From NCBI GenBank assembly GCA_030704615.1, contig CM060734.1, positions 37,712,042 to 37,776,041 of the forward strand: a stretch of DNA of 64,000 nt. Direction: 5' to 3'. Below the pieces are notes generated by a model, which was not told where the DNA came from, made no database searches, and saw only the letters and a program-made list of their open reading frames with translations. Below are positions 1 to 12,890 of the stretch, piece by piece. The position numbers were made by a program, and so were the translations under genes. Source of the stretch: Takakia lepidozioides. Its lineage: Eukaryota; Streptophyta; Takakiopsida; Takakiales; Takakiaceae. Positions within the stretch are counted from its first letter, which is position 1, and every line of letters begins with the position of its first letter.

Positions 1-720
1 GCGTCAAACTCATCGGTAGAGGTTTGAGTTTTGATCCCTAAAATAGCTTCAATAATGGAGGCTTCCGGATTGTCATGATTGGTAGAGTGTGGGGTTAGGA
101 GTGAAGGCGGGTGAGCTCTAGGGACAACGGGGTGTGTGGGGTAGCCGGGCCGGAAGAGGTGGGTGTGGTCAAGATTGACCCTGTCTCATGGATGGGGGCG
201 GGGTGATAGAGTGGAGGGGGAGGGGGGGGGGGGGGGGGGTCGGTAGTTGTAGGATCTATGTTAGTCATAGAAGCTTTGAGCTTATGGAGAATAGAAGAGG
301 CTGGGGTTGTTCTATATTGAGGGTGGAGATCTTGTTTGTTATGGGGGAAGAGTGTGCAGGGTAGGTCACACTCAAGTGTGCAGGAAGTGGTCATATGGCA
401 GAAAAGAGAACGAAGGTGGGATAGGTATCGGCAAGTTTTGACGGTAGCTCTGGAATATTTGAGGGTGAACTCGTTAGGAGTGAGTAGTCTGTAGCTAGAG
501 GCTGTGGTGAGTTGGGCAAGTGTCATGATGTGCTGTACTTTAAAGTAAGCAAGGATGGGCAATTTTTGGCGGGGGTGTAGTTCCTTGAATGCAGAGAGGA
601 GTGGACTGTCAAGCCAAGCTTGTTCCGGGGTGAGGTGGTGTTAGGATAGCCGGGGAGATCGGTTTGTATGCTAATGTTCATTTGACGTAGGATGTATACT
701 CCAGTCTGTGAGGTCCACAA
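1..720 (-). mobile_element. LINE retrotransposon, C-terminal remnant
   Basis: Read on the minus strand, this stretch gives a broken open frame (the longest piece is 95-562, 155 aa). It has the Ser/Thr/Leu-rich, His- and Pro-rich look of the region downstream of the reverse transcriptase in plant-type LINEs, with phrases such as SPLLSAFKELHPRQKLPIL and LAQLTTASSYRLLTPNE. A poly-proline run is encoded by the G-tract at about 213-240. Frameshifts are needed near positions 95 and 560 to keep the frame. No endonuclease or reverse transcriptase motif lies in this piece, so the LINE call rests on resemblance to the C-terminal parts of such elements and on the related LINE at 20.8-25.3 kb. It is probably a dead fragment whose 3' end lies outside the window. 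Confidence 0.55.
213..240 (+). repeat. Poly-G tract
   Basis: A G-run interrupted by a single A on the plus strand, inside the LINE remnant, where it encodes polyproline on minus. It is a likely site of length errors in sequencing. Confidence 0.9.
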
Positions 721-1285
721 AACATCAAATAGATTGAAGGAACAATCCAGGCAGTCCATGCAACCCCCATCTCCAACAACAGTTTGTAACCATGAATGTG
801 AATTCCACGCACACATTGCAAACAGGACAACAAGGACACACAACCATCCCATTTCAAATTTGGCCCAGAATTAAACCAAAAGAAAACTTCATATCAAGTG
901 TCGCAGTCATCACAATCAGTGTCCACCTCCTGTGCTATGTCATCTACAAAGATTCTGGCCCCAACACCACGTGTTCTACGAAGGCCGTCGTAAGGTGGAC
1001 TCGGAGTGCCATGAATGGACATGCTTGCTGCGAGTGCCTCCGCATAGACAAGTAGCACGCAAGACCGAGGAGGACTGCAAACAAGTCCAAATAGGTGTGA
1101 TAGCCCTGGAGGGCAAGTGGAAGCACGCGGACTCCTGCGCATGTCCACAAAACCCCATTTTTAACACAATGATGCAATGCACAAGTCCAACAAAGAGGAT
1201 GTCTCCCATGTGCACTTTGCCTGAAGAACAGCGACTCTCGATATTGAAACAACAATGAAAGCATGCACAGGTTGAACTTACTCAC

Positions 1286-1471
1286 AGGCAAAGTCGGAGT
1301 CCAGCTCCTTGTCAGAAGTCTCCTCTGTATCAGTATCAACGGGACGGGGCTTCGGAAGGACTTGAGAAGTGTGTCCACCCAAACCCATCAGGAGGTTCTT
1401 GTAAATCTCAGCATCCCCTTCAATCCAAAAGACATGTCGCGCACTGGCCTTGCAAGCGTGGTAAGAAGCAC
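1286..1471 (-). CDS. Isolated putative exon, unknown protein
   Basis: A 186-nt minus-strand open stretch is bounded by a good acceptor (TTGCAG before 1471) and a good donor (GTGAGTAAG after 1286). It encodes about 61 residues, including ACKASARHVFWIEGD, followed by an acidic Asp/Glu/Thr-rich tail. The start loosely recalls the closing part of class I methyltransferase-like folds, where a small-residue stretch precedes an acidic residue. That is only a resemblance. No neighbouring exon could be joined with confidence, although 894-1250 on minus is also largely open. It could be the 3' part of a gene or transposon protein cut off by the satellite array. The remainder of 721-1597 shows nothing else I can support. 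Confidence 0.35.
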
Positions 1472-4400
1472 CTGCAATGGAATAGAATGAATGAAGAAGA
1501 CATTGAAGACACATTCGGAACGGTGGGAAGTGCTGAAAGTGCAAGCTCAATCAAACCTCATGAAATGTGAATGTTGAAGAGACGAACCTGTGCCCATCTT
1601 GGTGTTAAATTTGGACTTCCAGGGCAGGTTTATGATGATGAAATAACCATTCAGTGGCAGCTCAAACAGTGTGCGCCAACGCACAATGTTTGAGCTGAAC
1701 ATGTAAGTGTTTTTTCAGATTGAAATTCGGCATTTAGGGCACGTTTCTGAGGATGAAATAACCCCTCACTGGCAGCTCAAACAGTGTGCGCCAACGCACA
1801 CTGTTTGAGCTGTACATGTCACTGCTTTTTTGGTGTTAAATTCGGACTAACAGGGCACGTTTATGATAATGAAATAACCATTCACTGGCAGCTCAAACAG
1901 TGTGCGTTGGCGCACACTGTTTGAGCTGAACATGTAAGTGTTTTTTCAGATTGAAATTCAGCATTTAGGGCACGTTTCTGAGGATGAAATAATCCCTCAC
2001 TGGCAGCTCAAACAGTGTGCGCCAACGCACACTGTTTGAGCTGTACATGTCACTGCTTTTTTGGTGTTAAATTCGGACTTCCAGGGCAGGTTTATGATGA
2101 TGAAATAACCATTCAGTGGCAGCTCAAACAGTGTGCGTTGGCGCACACTCTTTGAGCTAAACATATAAGTGTTTTTTCCGATTGAAATTTGGCATTTAGG
2201 GCACGTTTCTGAGGATGAAATAACCATTCAGTGGCAGCTCAAACAGTGTGCGCCAACGCACACTGTTTCAGGTGAACATGTAAGTGTTTTTTCCGATTGA
2301 AATTCGGCATTTAGGGCACGTTTCTGAGGATGAAATAACCATTCAGTGGCAGCTCAAACAGTGTGCGCCAACGCACACTGTTTGAGCTGTACATGTTACT
2401 GCTTTTTTGGTGTTAAAATCGGACTTCCAGGGCAGGTTTATGATGATGAAATAACCATTCAGTGGCAGCTCAAAGAGTGTGCACCAACACACACTGTTTG
2501 AGCTGATCATGTAAGTGTTTTTTCCGATTGAAATTCGGACTTCCAGGGCAGGTTTATGATGATGAAATAACCATTCAGTGGCAGCTCAAACAATGTGCGT
2601 TGGCGCACACTGTTTGAGCTGAACATGTAAGTGTTTTTTCCGATTGAAATTCGGCATTTTGGGCACGTTTTTGAGGATGAAATAACCATTCAGTGGCAGC
2701 TCAAATAGTGTGCGCCAACGCACACTGTTTGAGCTGAACATGTAAGTGTTTTTTCCGATTGAAATTCGGCATTTAGGGCACGGTTCTGAGGATGAAATAA
2801 CAATTTAGTGGCAGCTCAAACAGTGTGCGCCAACGCACACTGTTTGAGCTGTACATGTCACTGCTTTTTTGGTGTTAAATTTGGACTTCCACGGCAGGTT
2901 TATGATGATGAAATAACCATCTAGTGGCAGCTCAAACAGTGTGCGCCAACGCACACTGTTTGAGCTGTACATGTCACTGCTTTTTTGGTGTTAAATTCGG
3001 ACTTCCAGGGCACGTTTATGATGATGAAATAACCATTCAGTGGCAGCTCAAACAGTGTGCGTTGGCGCACAATGTTTGAGCTGAACATGTAAGTGTTTTT
3101 TCAGATTGAAATTCGGCATTTAGGGCACGTTTCTGAGGATGAAATAACCCCTCACTGGCAGCTCAAACAGTGTGCGCCAACGCACACTGTTTGAGCTGTA
3201 CATGTCACTGCTTTTTTGGTGTTAAATTCGGACTTCCAGGGCACGTTTATGATAATGAAATAACCATTCAGTGGCAGCTCAAACAGTGTGCGTTGGCGCA
3301 CACTGTTTGAGCTGAACATGTAAGTGTTTTTTCAGATTGAAATTCGGCATTTAGGGCACGTTTCTGAGGATGAAATAATCCCTCACTGGCAGCTAAAACA
3401 GTGTGCGCCAACGCACACTGTTTCAGGTGAACATGTAAGTGTTTTTTCCGATTGAAATTCGGCATTTAGGGCTTGTTTCTGAGGATGAAATAACCATTCA
3501 GTGGCAGCTCAAACAGTGTGCGCCAACGCACACTGTTTGAGCTGTACATGTTACTGCTTTTTTGGTGTTAAAATCGGACTTCCAGGGCAGGTTTATGATG
3601 ATGAAATAACCATTCAGTGGCAGCTCAAAGAGTGTGAGCCAACACAAACTGTTTGAGCTGATCATGTAAGTGTTTTTTCCGAATGAAATTCGGACTTCGA
3701 GGGCAGGTTTATAATGATGAAATAACCATTCAGTGGCAGCTCAAACAATGTGCGTTGGCGCACACTGTTTGAGCTGAACATGTAAGTGTTTTTTCCGATT
3801 GAAATTCGGCATTTTGGGCACGTTTTTGAGAATGAAATAACCATTCAGTGGCAGCTCAAATAGTGTGCGCCAACGCACACTGTTTGAGGTGAACATGTAA
3901 GTGTTTTTTCCGATTGAAATTCGGCATTTAGGGCACGTTTCTGAGGATGAAATAACCATTTAGTGGCAGCTCAAACAGTGTGCGCCAACGCACACTGTTT
4001 GAGCTGTACATGTCACTGCTTTTTTGGTGTTAAATTTTGACTTCCTGGGCAGGTTTATGATGATGAAATAACCATTCAGTGGCAGCTCAAACAGTGTGCG
4101 CCAACGCACAATGTTTGAGCTGAACATGTAAGTGTTTTTTCATATTGAAATTCGGCATTTAGGGCACGTTTCTGAGGATGAAATAACCCCTCACCGGCAG
4201 TTTAAACAGTGTGCGCCAACGCACACTGTTTGAGCTGTACATGTCACTGCTTTTTTGGTGTTAAATTCGGACTTCCAGGGCAGGTTTATGATGATGAAAT
4301 AACCATTCAGTGGCAGCTCTAACAGTGTGCGTTGGCGCACACTGTTTGAGTTGAACATGTTAGTGTTTTTTCAGATTGAAATTCGGCATTTAGGGCACGT

Positions 4401-7400
4401 TTCTGAGGATGAAATTATCCCTCACTGGCAGCTCAAACAGTGTGCGCCAACGCACACTGTTTGAGCTGTACATGTCACTGCTTTTTCGGTGTTAAATTTG
4501 GACTTCCAGGGCAGGTTAATGATGATGAAATAACCATCTAGTGGCAGCTCAAACAGTGTGCGCCAACGCACACTGTTTGAGCTGTACATGTCACTGCTTT
4601 TTTGGTGTTAAATTCGGACTTCCAGGGCATGTTTATGATGATGAAATAACCATTCAGTGGCAGCTCAAACAGTGTGCGTTGGCGCACAATGTTTGAGCTG
4701 AACATGTAAGAGTTTTTTCAGATTGAAATTCGGCATTTACGGCACGTTTCTGAGGATGAAATAACCCCTCACTGGCAGCTCAAACAGTGTGCGCCAACGC
4801 ACACTGTTTGAGCTGTACATGTCACTACTTTTTTGGTGTTAAATTCGGACTTCCAGGGCACGTTTATGATAATGAAATAACCATTCAGTGGCAGCTCAAA
4901 CAGTGTCCGTTGGCGCACACTGTTTGAGCTGAACATGTAAGTGTTTTTTCAGATTGAAATTCGGCATTTAGGGCACGTTTCTGAGGATGAAATAATCCCT
5001 CACTGGCAGCTCAAACAGTGTGCGCCAACGCACACTGTTTGAGCTGTACATGTCACTGCTTTTCTGGTGTTAAATTCGGACTTCCAGGGCAGGTTTATGA
5101 TGATGAAATAACCATTCAGTGGCAGCTCAAACAGTGTGCGTTGGCGCACACTCTTTGAGCTAAACATATAAGTGTTTTTTCCGATTGAAATTTGGCATTT
5201 AGGGCACGTTTCTGAGGATGAAATAACCATTCAGTGGCAGCTCACACAGTGTGCGCCAACGCACACTGTTTCAGGTGAACATGTAAGTGTTTTTTCCGAT
5301 TGAAATTCGGTATTAAGGGCACGTTTCTGAGGATGAAATAACCATTCAGTGGCAGCTCAAACAGTGTGCGCCAACGCACACAATTTGAGCTCATGTTACT
5401 GCTTTTTTGGTGTTAAAATCGGACTTCCAGGGCAGGTTTATGATGATGAAATAACCATTCAGTGGCACCTCAAAGAGTGTGCGCCAACACACACTGTTTG
5501 AGCTGAACATGTAAGTGTTTTTTTCCGATTGAAATTCGGCATTAAGGGCATGTTTCTGAGGATGAAATAACCATTCAGTGGCAGCTCAAATAGTGTGCGC
5601 CAACGCACACTGTTTGAGCTGTACATGTCACTGCTTTTTTGGTGGTAAATTCGGACTTCCAGGGCAGGTTTATGATGATAAAATAACCATTCAGTGGCAG
5701 CTCAAACAGTGTGCATTGGCGCACACTGTTTGAGCTGAACATATAAGTGTTTTTTCCGATTGAAATTCGGCATTTAGGGCACGTTTCTGAGGATGAAATA
5801 ACCATTCAGTGGCAGCTCAAACAATGTGCGTTGGCCGACAATGTTTGAGCTGAACATGTAAGTGTTTTTTCAGATTGAAGTTCGGCATTTAGGGCACGTT
5901 TCTGAGGATGAAATAATCCCTCACTGGCAGCTCAAACAGTGTGCGCCAACACACACTGTTTGAGCTTTACATGTCACTGCTTTTTTGGTGTTAAATTCGG
6001 ACTTACAGGGCACGTTTATGATAATGAAATAACCATTCAGTAGCAGCTCAAAGAGTGTGCGCCAACGCACACTGTTTGAGGTGAACATGTAAGTGTTTTT
6101 TCCGATTGAAATTCGGCATTTAGGGCACGTTTCTGAGGATGAAATAACCATTTAGTGGCAGCTCAAACAGTGTGCGCCAACGCACACTGTTTGAGCTATA
6201 CATGTCACTGCTTTTTTGGTGTTAAATTTCGACTTCCAGGGCAGGTTTATGATGATGAAATAACCATTCAGTGGCAGCTCAAACAGTGTGCGCCAACGCA
6301 CACTGTTTGAGCTTTACATGTCACTGCTTTTTTGGTGTTAAATTCGGACTTCCAGGGCAGGTTTATGATGATGAAATAACCATTCAGTGGCAGCTCAAAC
6401 CGTATGCGTTGGCGCACAATGTTTGAGCTGAACATGTAAGTGTTTTTTCAGATTGAAATTCGGCATTTAGGGCACGTTTCTGAGGATGAAATAACCCCTC
6501 ACTGGCAGCTCAAACAGTGTGCGCCAACGCACACTGTTTGAGCTGTACATGTCACTGCTTTTTTGGTGTTAAATTCGGACTTACAGGGCACGTTTATGAT
6601 AATGAAATAACCATTCAGTGGCAGCTCAAACAGTGTGCGTTGGCGCACACTGTTTGAGCTGAACATGTAAGTGTTTTTTCAGATTGAAATTCGGCATTTA
6701 GGGCACGTTTCTGAGGATGAAATAATCCCTCACTGGCAGCTAAAACAGTGTGCGCCAACGCACACTGTTTCATGTGACATGTAAGTGTTTTTTCCGATTG
6801 AAATTCGGCATTTAGGGCTCGTTTCTGAGGATGAAATAACCATTCAGTGGGAGCTCAAATAGTGTGCGCCAACGCACACTGTTTGAGTTGTACATGTTAC
6901 TGCTTTTTTGGTGTTAAAATCGTACTTCCAGGGCAGGTTTATGATGATGAAATAACCATTCAGTGGCAGCTCAAAGAGTGTGCGCCAACACACACTGTTT
7001 GAGCTGATCATGTAAGTGTTTTTTCCGATTGAAATTCGGACTTCAAGGGAGGTTTATGATGATGAAATAACCATTCAGTGGCAGCTCAACCAATGTGCGT
7101 TGGCGCACACTGTTTGAGCTGAACATGTAAGTGTTTTTTCCGATTGAAATTCGGCATTTTGGGCACGTTTTTGAGGATGAAATAACCATTCAGTGGCAGC
7201 TCAAATAGTGTGCGCCAACGCACACTGTTTGAGGTGAACATGTAAGTGTTTTTTCCGATTGAAATTCGGCATTGAGGGCACGTTTCTGAGGATGAAATAA
7301 CCATTTAGTGGCAGCTCAATCAGTGTGCGCCAACGCACAATGTTTGAGCTGTACATGTCACTGCTTTTTTGGTGTTAAATTTGGACTTCCAGGGCAGGTT

Positions 7401-9660
7401 TATGATGATGAAATAACCATTCAGTGGCAGCTCAAACAGTGTGCGTTGGCGCACACTGTTTGAGCTGAACATGTAAGTGTTTTTTCATATTGAAATTCGG
7501 CATTTAGGGCACGTTTCTGAGGATGAAATAATCCCTCACTGGCAGGTCAAACAGTGTGCGCCAACGCACACTGTTTGAGCTGTACATGTCACTGCTTTTT
7601 TGGTGGTAAATTCGGACTTCCAGGGCAGGTTTATGATGATAAAATAACCATTCAGTGGCAGCTCAAACAGTGTGCATTGGCGCACACTGTTTGAGCTGAA
7701 CATATAAGTGTTTTTTCCGATTGAAATTCGGCATTTAGGGCACGTTTCTGAGGATGAAATAACCATTCAGTGGCAGCTCAAACAGTGTGCGTTGGCCGAC
7801 AATGTTTCAGCTGGACATGTAAGTGTTTTTTCAGATTGAAATTCGGCATTTAGGGCACGTTTCTGAGGATGAAATTATCCCTCACTGGCAGGTCAAACAG
7901 TGTACGCCAACGCACACTGTTTGAGCTGTACATGTCACTGCTTTTTTGGTGTTAAATTCGGACTTACAGGGCACGTTTATGATAATGAAATAACCATTCA
8001 GTGGCAGCTCAAACAGTGTGCGTTGGCGCACACTGTTTGAGCTGAACATGTAAGTGTTTTTTCAGATTGAAATTCGGCATTTAGGGCACGTTTCTTAGGA
8101 TGAAATAACCCCTCACCGGCAGTTCAAACAGTGTGCGCCAACGCACACTGTTTGAGCTGTACATGTCATTGCTTTTTTGGTGTTAAATTCGGACTTCCAG
8201 GGCACGTTTATGATGATGAAATAACCATTCAGTGGCAGCTCAAACAGTGTGCGTTGGCGCACAATCTTTGAGCTGAACATGTAAGTGTTTTTTCAGATTG
8301 AAATTCGGCATTTAGGGCACGTTTCTGAGGATGAAATAACCCCTCACTGGCAGCTCAAACAGTGTGCGCCAACGCACACTGTTTGAGCTGTACATGTCAC
8401 TGCTTTTTTGGTGTTAAATTCGGACTTACAGGGCACGTTTATGATAATGAAATAACCATTCAGTGGCAGCTCAAACAGTGTGCGTTGGCGCACACTGTTT
8501 GAGCTGAACATGTAAGTGTTTTTTCAGATTGAAATTCGGCATTTAGGGCACGTTTCTTAGGATGAAATAACCCCTCACCGGCAGTTCAAACAGTGTGCGC
8601 CAACGCACACTGTTTGAGCTGTACATGTCACTGCTTTTTTGGTGTTAAATTCGGACTTCCAGGGCACGTTTCTGAGGATGAAATAACCATTCAGTGGCAG
8701 CTCAAACAGTGTGCGTTGGCGCACAATCATTGAGCTGAACATGTAAGTGTTTTTTCAGATTGAAATTCGGCATTTAGGGCACGTTTCTGAGAATGAAATA
8801 ACCCCTCACTGGCAGCTCAAATAGTGTGCGCCAACACACACTGTTTGAGCTGTACATGTCACTGCTTTTTTGGTGTTAAATTCGGACTTACAGGGCACGT
8901 TTATGATTATGAAATAACCATTTAGTGGCAGCTCAAACAGTGTGCGATGGCGCACAATCTTTGAGCTAAACATATACGTGTTTTTTCCGATTGAAATTTG
9001 GCATTTAGGGCACGTTTTTGAGGATGAAATAACCATTCAGTGGCAGCTCAAACAGTGTGCGCCAACGCACACTGTTTCAGGTGAACATGTAAGTGTTTTT
9101 TCCGATTGAAATTCGGCATTTAGGGCACGTTTCTGAGGATGAAATAACCATTCAGTGGCAGCTCAAACAGTGTACGCCAACGCACACTGTTTGAGCTGTA
9201 CATGTTCTTGCTTTTTTGGTGTTAAAATCGGACTTCCAGGGCAGGTTTATGATGATGAAATAACCATTCAGTGGCAGCTCAAAGAGTGTGCACCAACACA
9301 CACTGTTTGAGCTGAACATGTAAGTGTTTTTTCAGATTGAAATTCGGCATTTAGGGCACGTTTCTGAGGATGAAATAATCCCTCACTAGCAACCCAAACA
9401 GTGTGCGCCAACACACACTGTTTGAGCTGTACATGTCACTGCTTTTTTGGTGTTAAATATGGACTTACAGGGCACGTTTATGATAATGAAATAACCATTC
9501 AGTGGCAGCTCAAACAGTGTGCGTTGGCGCACACTGCTTGAGCTGAACATGTAAGTGTTTTTTCAGATTGAAATTCGGCATTTAGGGCACGTTTCTGAGG
9601 ATGAAATAATCCCTCACTAGCAGCTCAAACAGTGTGCGCCAACACACACTGTTTGAGCTG

Positions 9661-12600
9661 TACATGTCACTGCTTTTTTGGTGTTAAATTTGGACTTCCA
9701 GGGCAGGTTTATGATGATGAAATAACCATTCAGTGGCAGCTCAAATAGTGTGCGCCAACACACACTGTTTGAGCTGATCATGTAAGTGTTTTTTCCGATT
9801 GAAATTCGGACTTCCAGGGCAGGTTTATGATGATGAAATAACCATTCAGTGGCAGCTCAACCAATGTGCGTTGGCGCACACTGTTTGAGCTGAACATGTA
9901 AGTGTTTTTTCCGATTGAAATTCGGCATTTTGGGCACGTTTTTGAGGATGAAATATCCATTCAGTGGCAGCTCAAATAGTGTGCGCCAACGCACACTGTT
10001 TGAGGTGAACATGTAAGTGTTTTTTCCGATTGAAATTCGGCATTGAGGGCACGTTTCTGAGGATGAAATAACCATTTAGTGGCAGCTCAATCAGTGTGCG
10101 CCAACGCACACTGTTTGAGCTGTACATGTCACTGCTTTTTTGGTGTTAAATTTGGACTTCCAGGGCAGGTTTATGACGATGAAATAACCATTCGGTGGCA
10201 GCTCAAACAGTGTGCGTTGGCGCACACTGTTTGAGCTGAACATGTAAGGGTTTTTTCATATTGAAATTCGGCATTTCGGGCACGTTTTTGAGGGTGAAAT
10301 AATCCCTCACTGGCAGGTCAAACAGTGTGCGCCAATGCACACTGTTTGAGCTGTACATGTCACTGCTTTTTTGGTGGTAAATTCGGACTTCCAGGGCAGG
10401 TTTATGATGATAAAATAACCATTCAGTGGCAGCTCAAACAGTGTGCATTGGCGCACACTGTTTGAGCTGAACATATAAGTGTTTTTTCGATTGAAATTCA
10501 GCATTTAGGGCACGTTTCTGAGGATGAAATAACCATTCAGTGGCAGCTCAAACAGTGTGCGTTGGCCGACAATGTTTGAGCTGAACATGTAAGTGTTTTT
10601 TCAGATTGAAATTCGGCATTTGGGGCACGTTTCTGAGGATGAAATAATCCCTCACTGGCAGCTCAAACAGTGTGCGCCAACACACACTGTTTGAGCTGTA
10701 CATGTCACTGCTTTTTTGGTGTTAAATTCGGACTTACAGGGCACGTTTATGATAATGAAATAACCATTCAGTGGCAGCTCAAAGAGTGTGCGCCAACGCA
10801 CACTGTTTGAGGTGAACATGTAAGTGTTTTTTCCGATTGAAATTTGGCATTTAGGGCACGTTTCTGAGGATGAAATAACCATTTAGTGGCAGCTCAAACA
10901 GTGTGCGTTGGCGCACACTGTTTGAGCTATACATGTCACTGCTTTTTTGGTGTTAAATTTCGACTTCCAGGGCAGGTTTATGATGATGAAATAACCATTC
11001 AATGGCAGCTCAAACAGTGTGCGCCAACGCACACTGTTTGAGCTTTACATGTCACTGCTTTTTTGGTGTTAAATTCGGACTTCCAGGGCAGGTTTATGAT
11101 GATGAAATAACCATTCAGTGGCAGCTCAAACAGTGTGCGTTGGCGCACAATGTTTGAGCTGAACATGTAAGTGTTTTTTCAGATTGAAATTCGGCATTTA
11201 GGGCACGTTTCTGAGGATGAAATAATCCCTCACTAGCAGCTCAAACAGTGTGCGCCAACACACACTGTTTGAGCTGTACATGTCACTGCTTTTTTGGTGT
11301 TAAATTTGGACTTCCAGGGCAGGTTTATGATGATGAAATAACCATTCAGTGGCAGCTCAAATAGTGTGCGCCAACACACACTGTTTGAGCTGATCATGTA
11401 AGTGTTTTTTCCGATTGAAATTCGGACTTCCAGGGCAGGTTTATGATGATGAAATAACCATTCAGTGGCAGCTCAACCAATGTGCGTTGGCGCACACTGT
11501 TTGAGCTGAACATGTAAGTGTTTTTTCCGATTGAAATTCGGCATTTTGGGCACGTTTTTGAGGATGAAATAACCATTCAGTGGCAGCTCAAATAGTGTGC
11601 GCCAACGCACACTGTTTGAGGTGAACATGTAAGTGTTTTTTCCGATTGAAATTCGGCATTGAGGGCACGTTTCTGAGGATGAAATAACCATTTAGTGGCA
11701 GCTCAATCAGTGTGCGCCAACGCACACTGTTTGAGCTGTACATGTCACTGCTTTTTTGGTGTTAAATTTGGACTTCCAGGGCAGGTTTATGACGATGAAA
11801 TAACCATTCGGTGGCAGCTCAAACAGTGTGCGTTGGCGCACACTGTTTGAGCTGAACATGTAAGGGTTTTTTCATATTGAAATTCGGCATTTCGGGCACG
11901 TTTTTTAGGGTGAAATAATCCCTCACTGGCAGGTCAAACAGTTTGCGCCAATGCACACTGTTTGAGCTGTACATGTCACTGCTTTTTTGGTGGTAAATTC
12001 GGACTTCCAGGGCAGGTTTATGATGATAAAATAACCATTCAGTGGCAGCTCAAACAGTGTGCATTGGCGCACACTGTTTGAGCTGAACATATAAGTGTTT
12101 TTTCCGATTGAAATTCAGCATTTAGGGCACGTTTCTGAGGATGAAATAACCATTCAGTGGCAGCTCAAACAGTGTGCGTTGGCCGACAATGTTTGAGCTG
12201 AACATGTAAGTGTTTTTTTCAGATTGAAATTCGGCATTTGGGGCACGTTTCTGAGGATGAAATAATCCCTCACTGGCAGCTCAAACAGTGTGCGCCAACA
12301 CACACTGTTTGAGCTGTACATGTCACTGCTTTTTTGGTGTTAAATTCGGACTTACAGGGCACGTTTATGATAATGAATAACCATTCAGTGGCAGCTCAAA
12401 GAGTGTGCGCCAACGCACACTGTTTGAGGTGAACATGTAAGTGTTTTTTTCCGATTGAAATTTGGCATTTAGGGCACGTTTCTGAGGATGAAATAACCAT
12501 TTAGTGGCAGCTCAAACAGTGTGCGTTGGCGCACACTGTTTGAGCTATACATGTCACTGCTTTTTTTGGTGTTAAATTTCGACTTCCAGGGCAGGTTTAT

Positions 12601-12890
12601 GATGATGAAATAACCATTCAATGGCAGCTCAAACAGTGTGCGCCAACGCACACTGTTTGAGCTTTACATGTCACTGCTTTTTTGGTGTTAAATTCGGACT
12701 TCCAGGGCAGGTTTATGATGATGAAATAACCATTCAGTGGCAGCTCAAACATTGTGCGTTGGCGCACAATGTTTGAGCTGAACATGTAAGTGTTTTTTCA
12801 GATTGAAATTCGGCATTTAGGGCACGTTTCTGAGGATGAAATAACCCCTCACTGGCAGCTCAAACAGTGTGCGCCAACGCACACTGTTTG
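9661..12890. repeat. Higher-order duplication inside the satellite (1616-bp offset)
   Basis: The block starting near 9661 recurs almost base for base near 11277, an offset of 1616 bp or 14 monomers. Shared private variants include TGATCATGTAAG, CAACCAATGTGCG, GACGATGAAATAACCATTCGG and GGTAAATTCGG. A second, longer offset of 9697 bp (84 monomers) relates about 3100-3900 to 12800-13600. This indicates local segmental duplications by unequal exchange on top of the dimer period. Confidence 0.85.
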
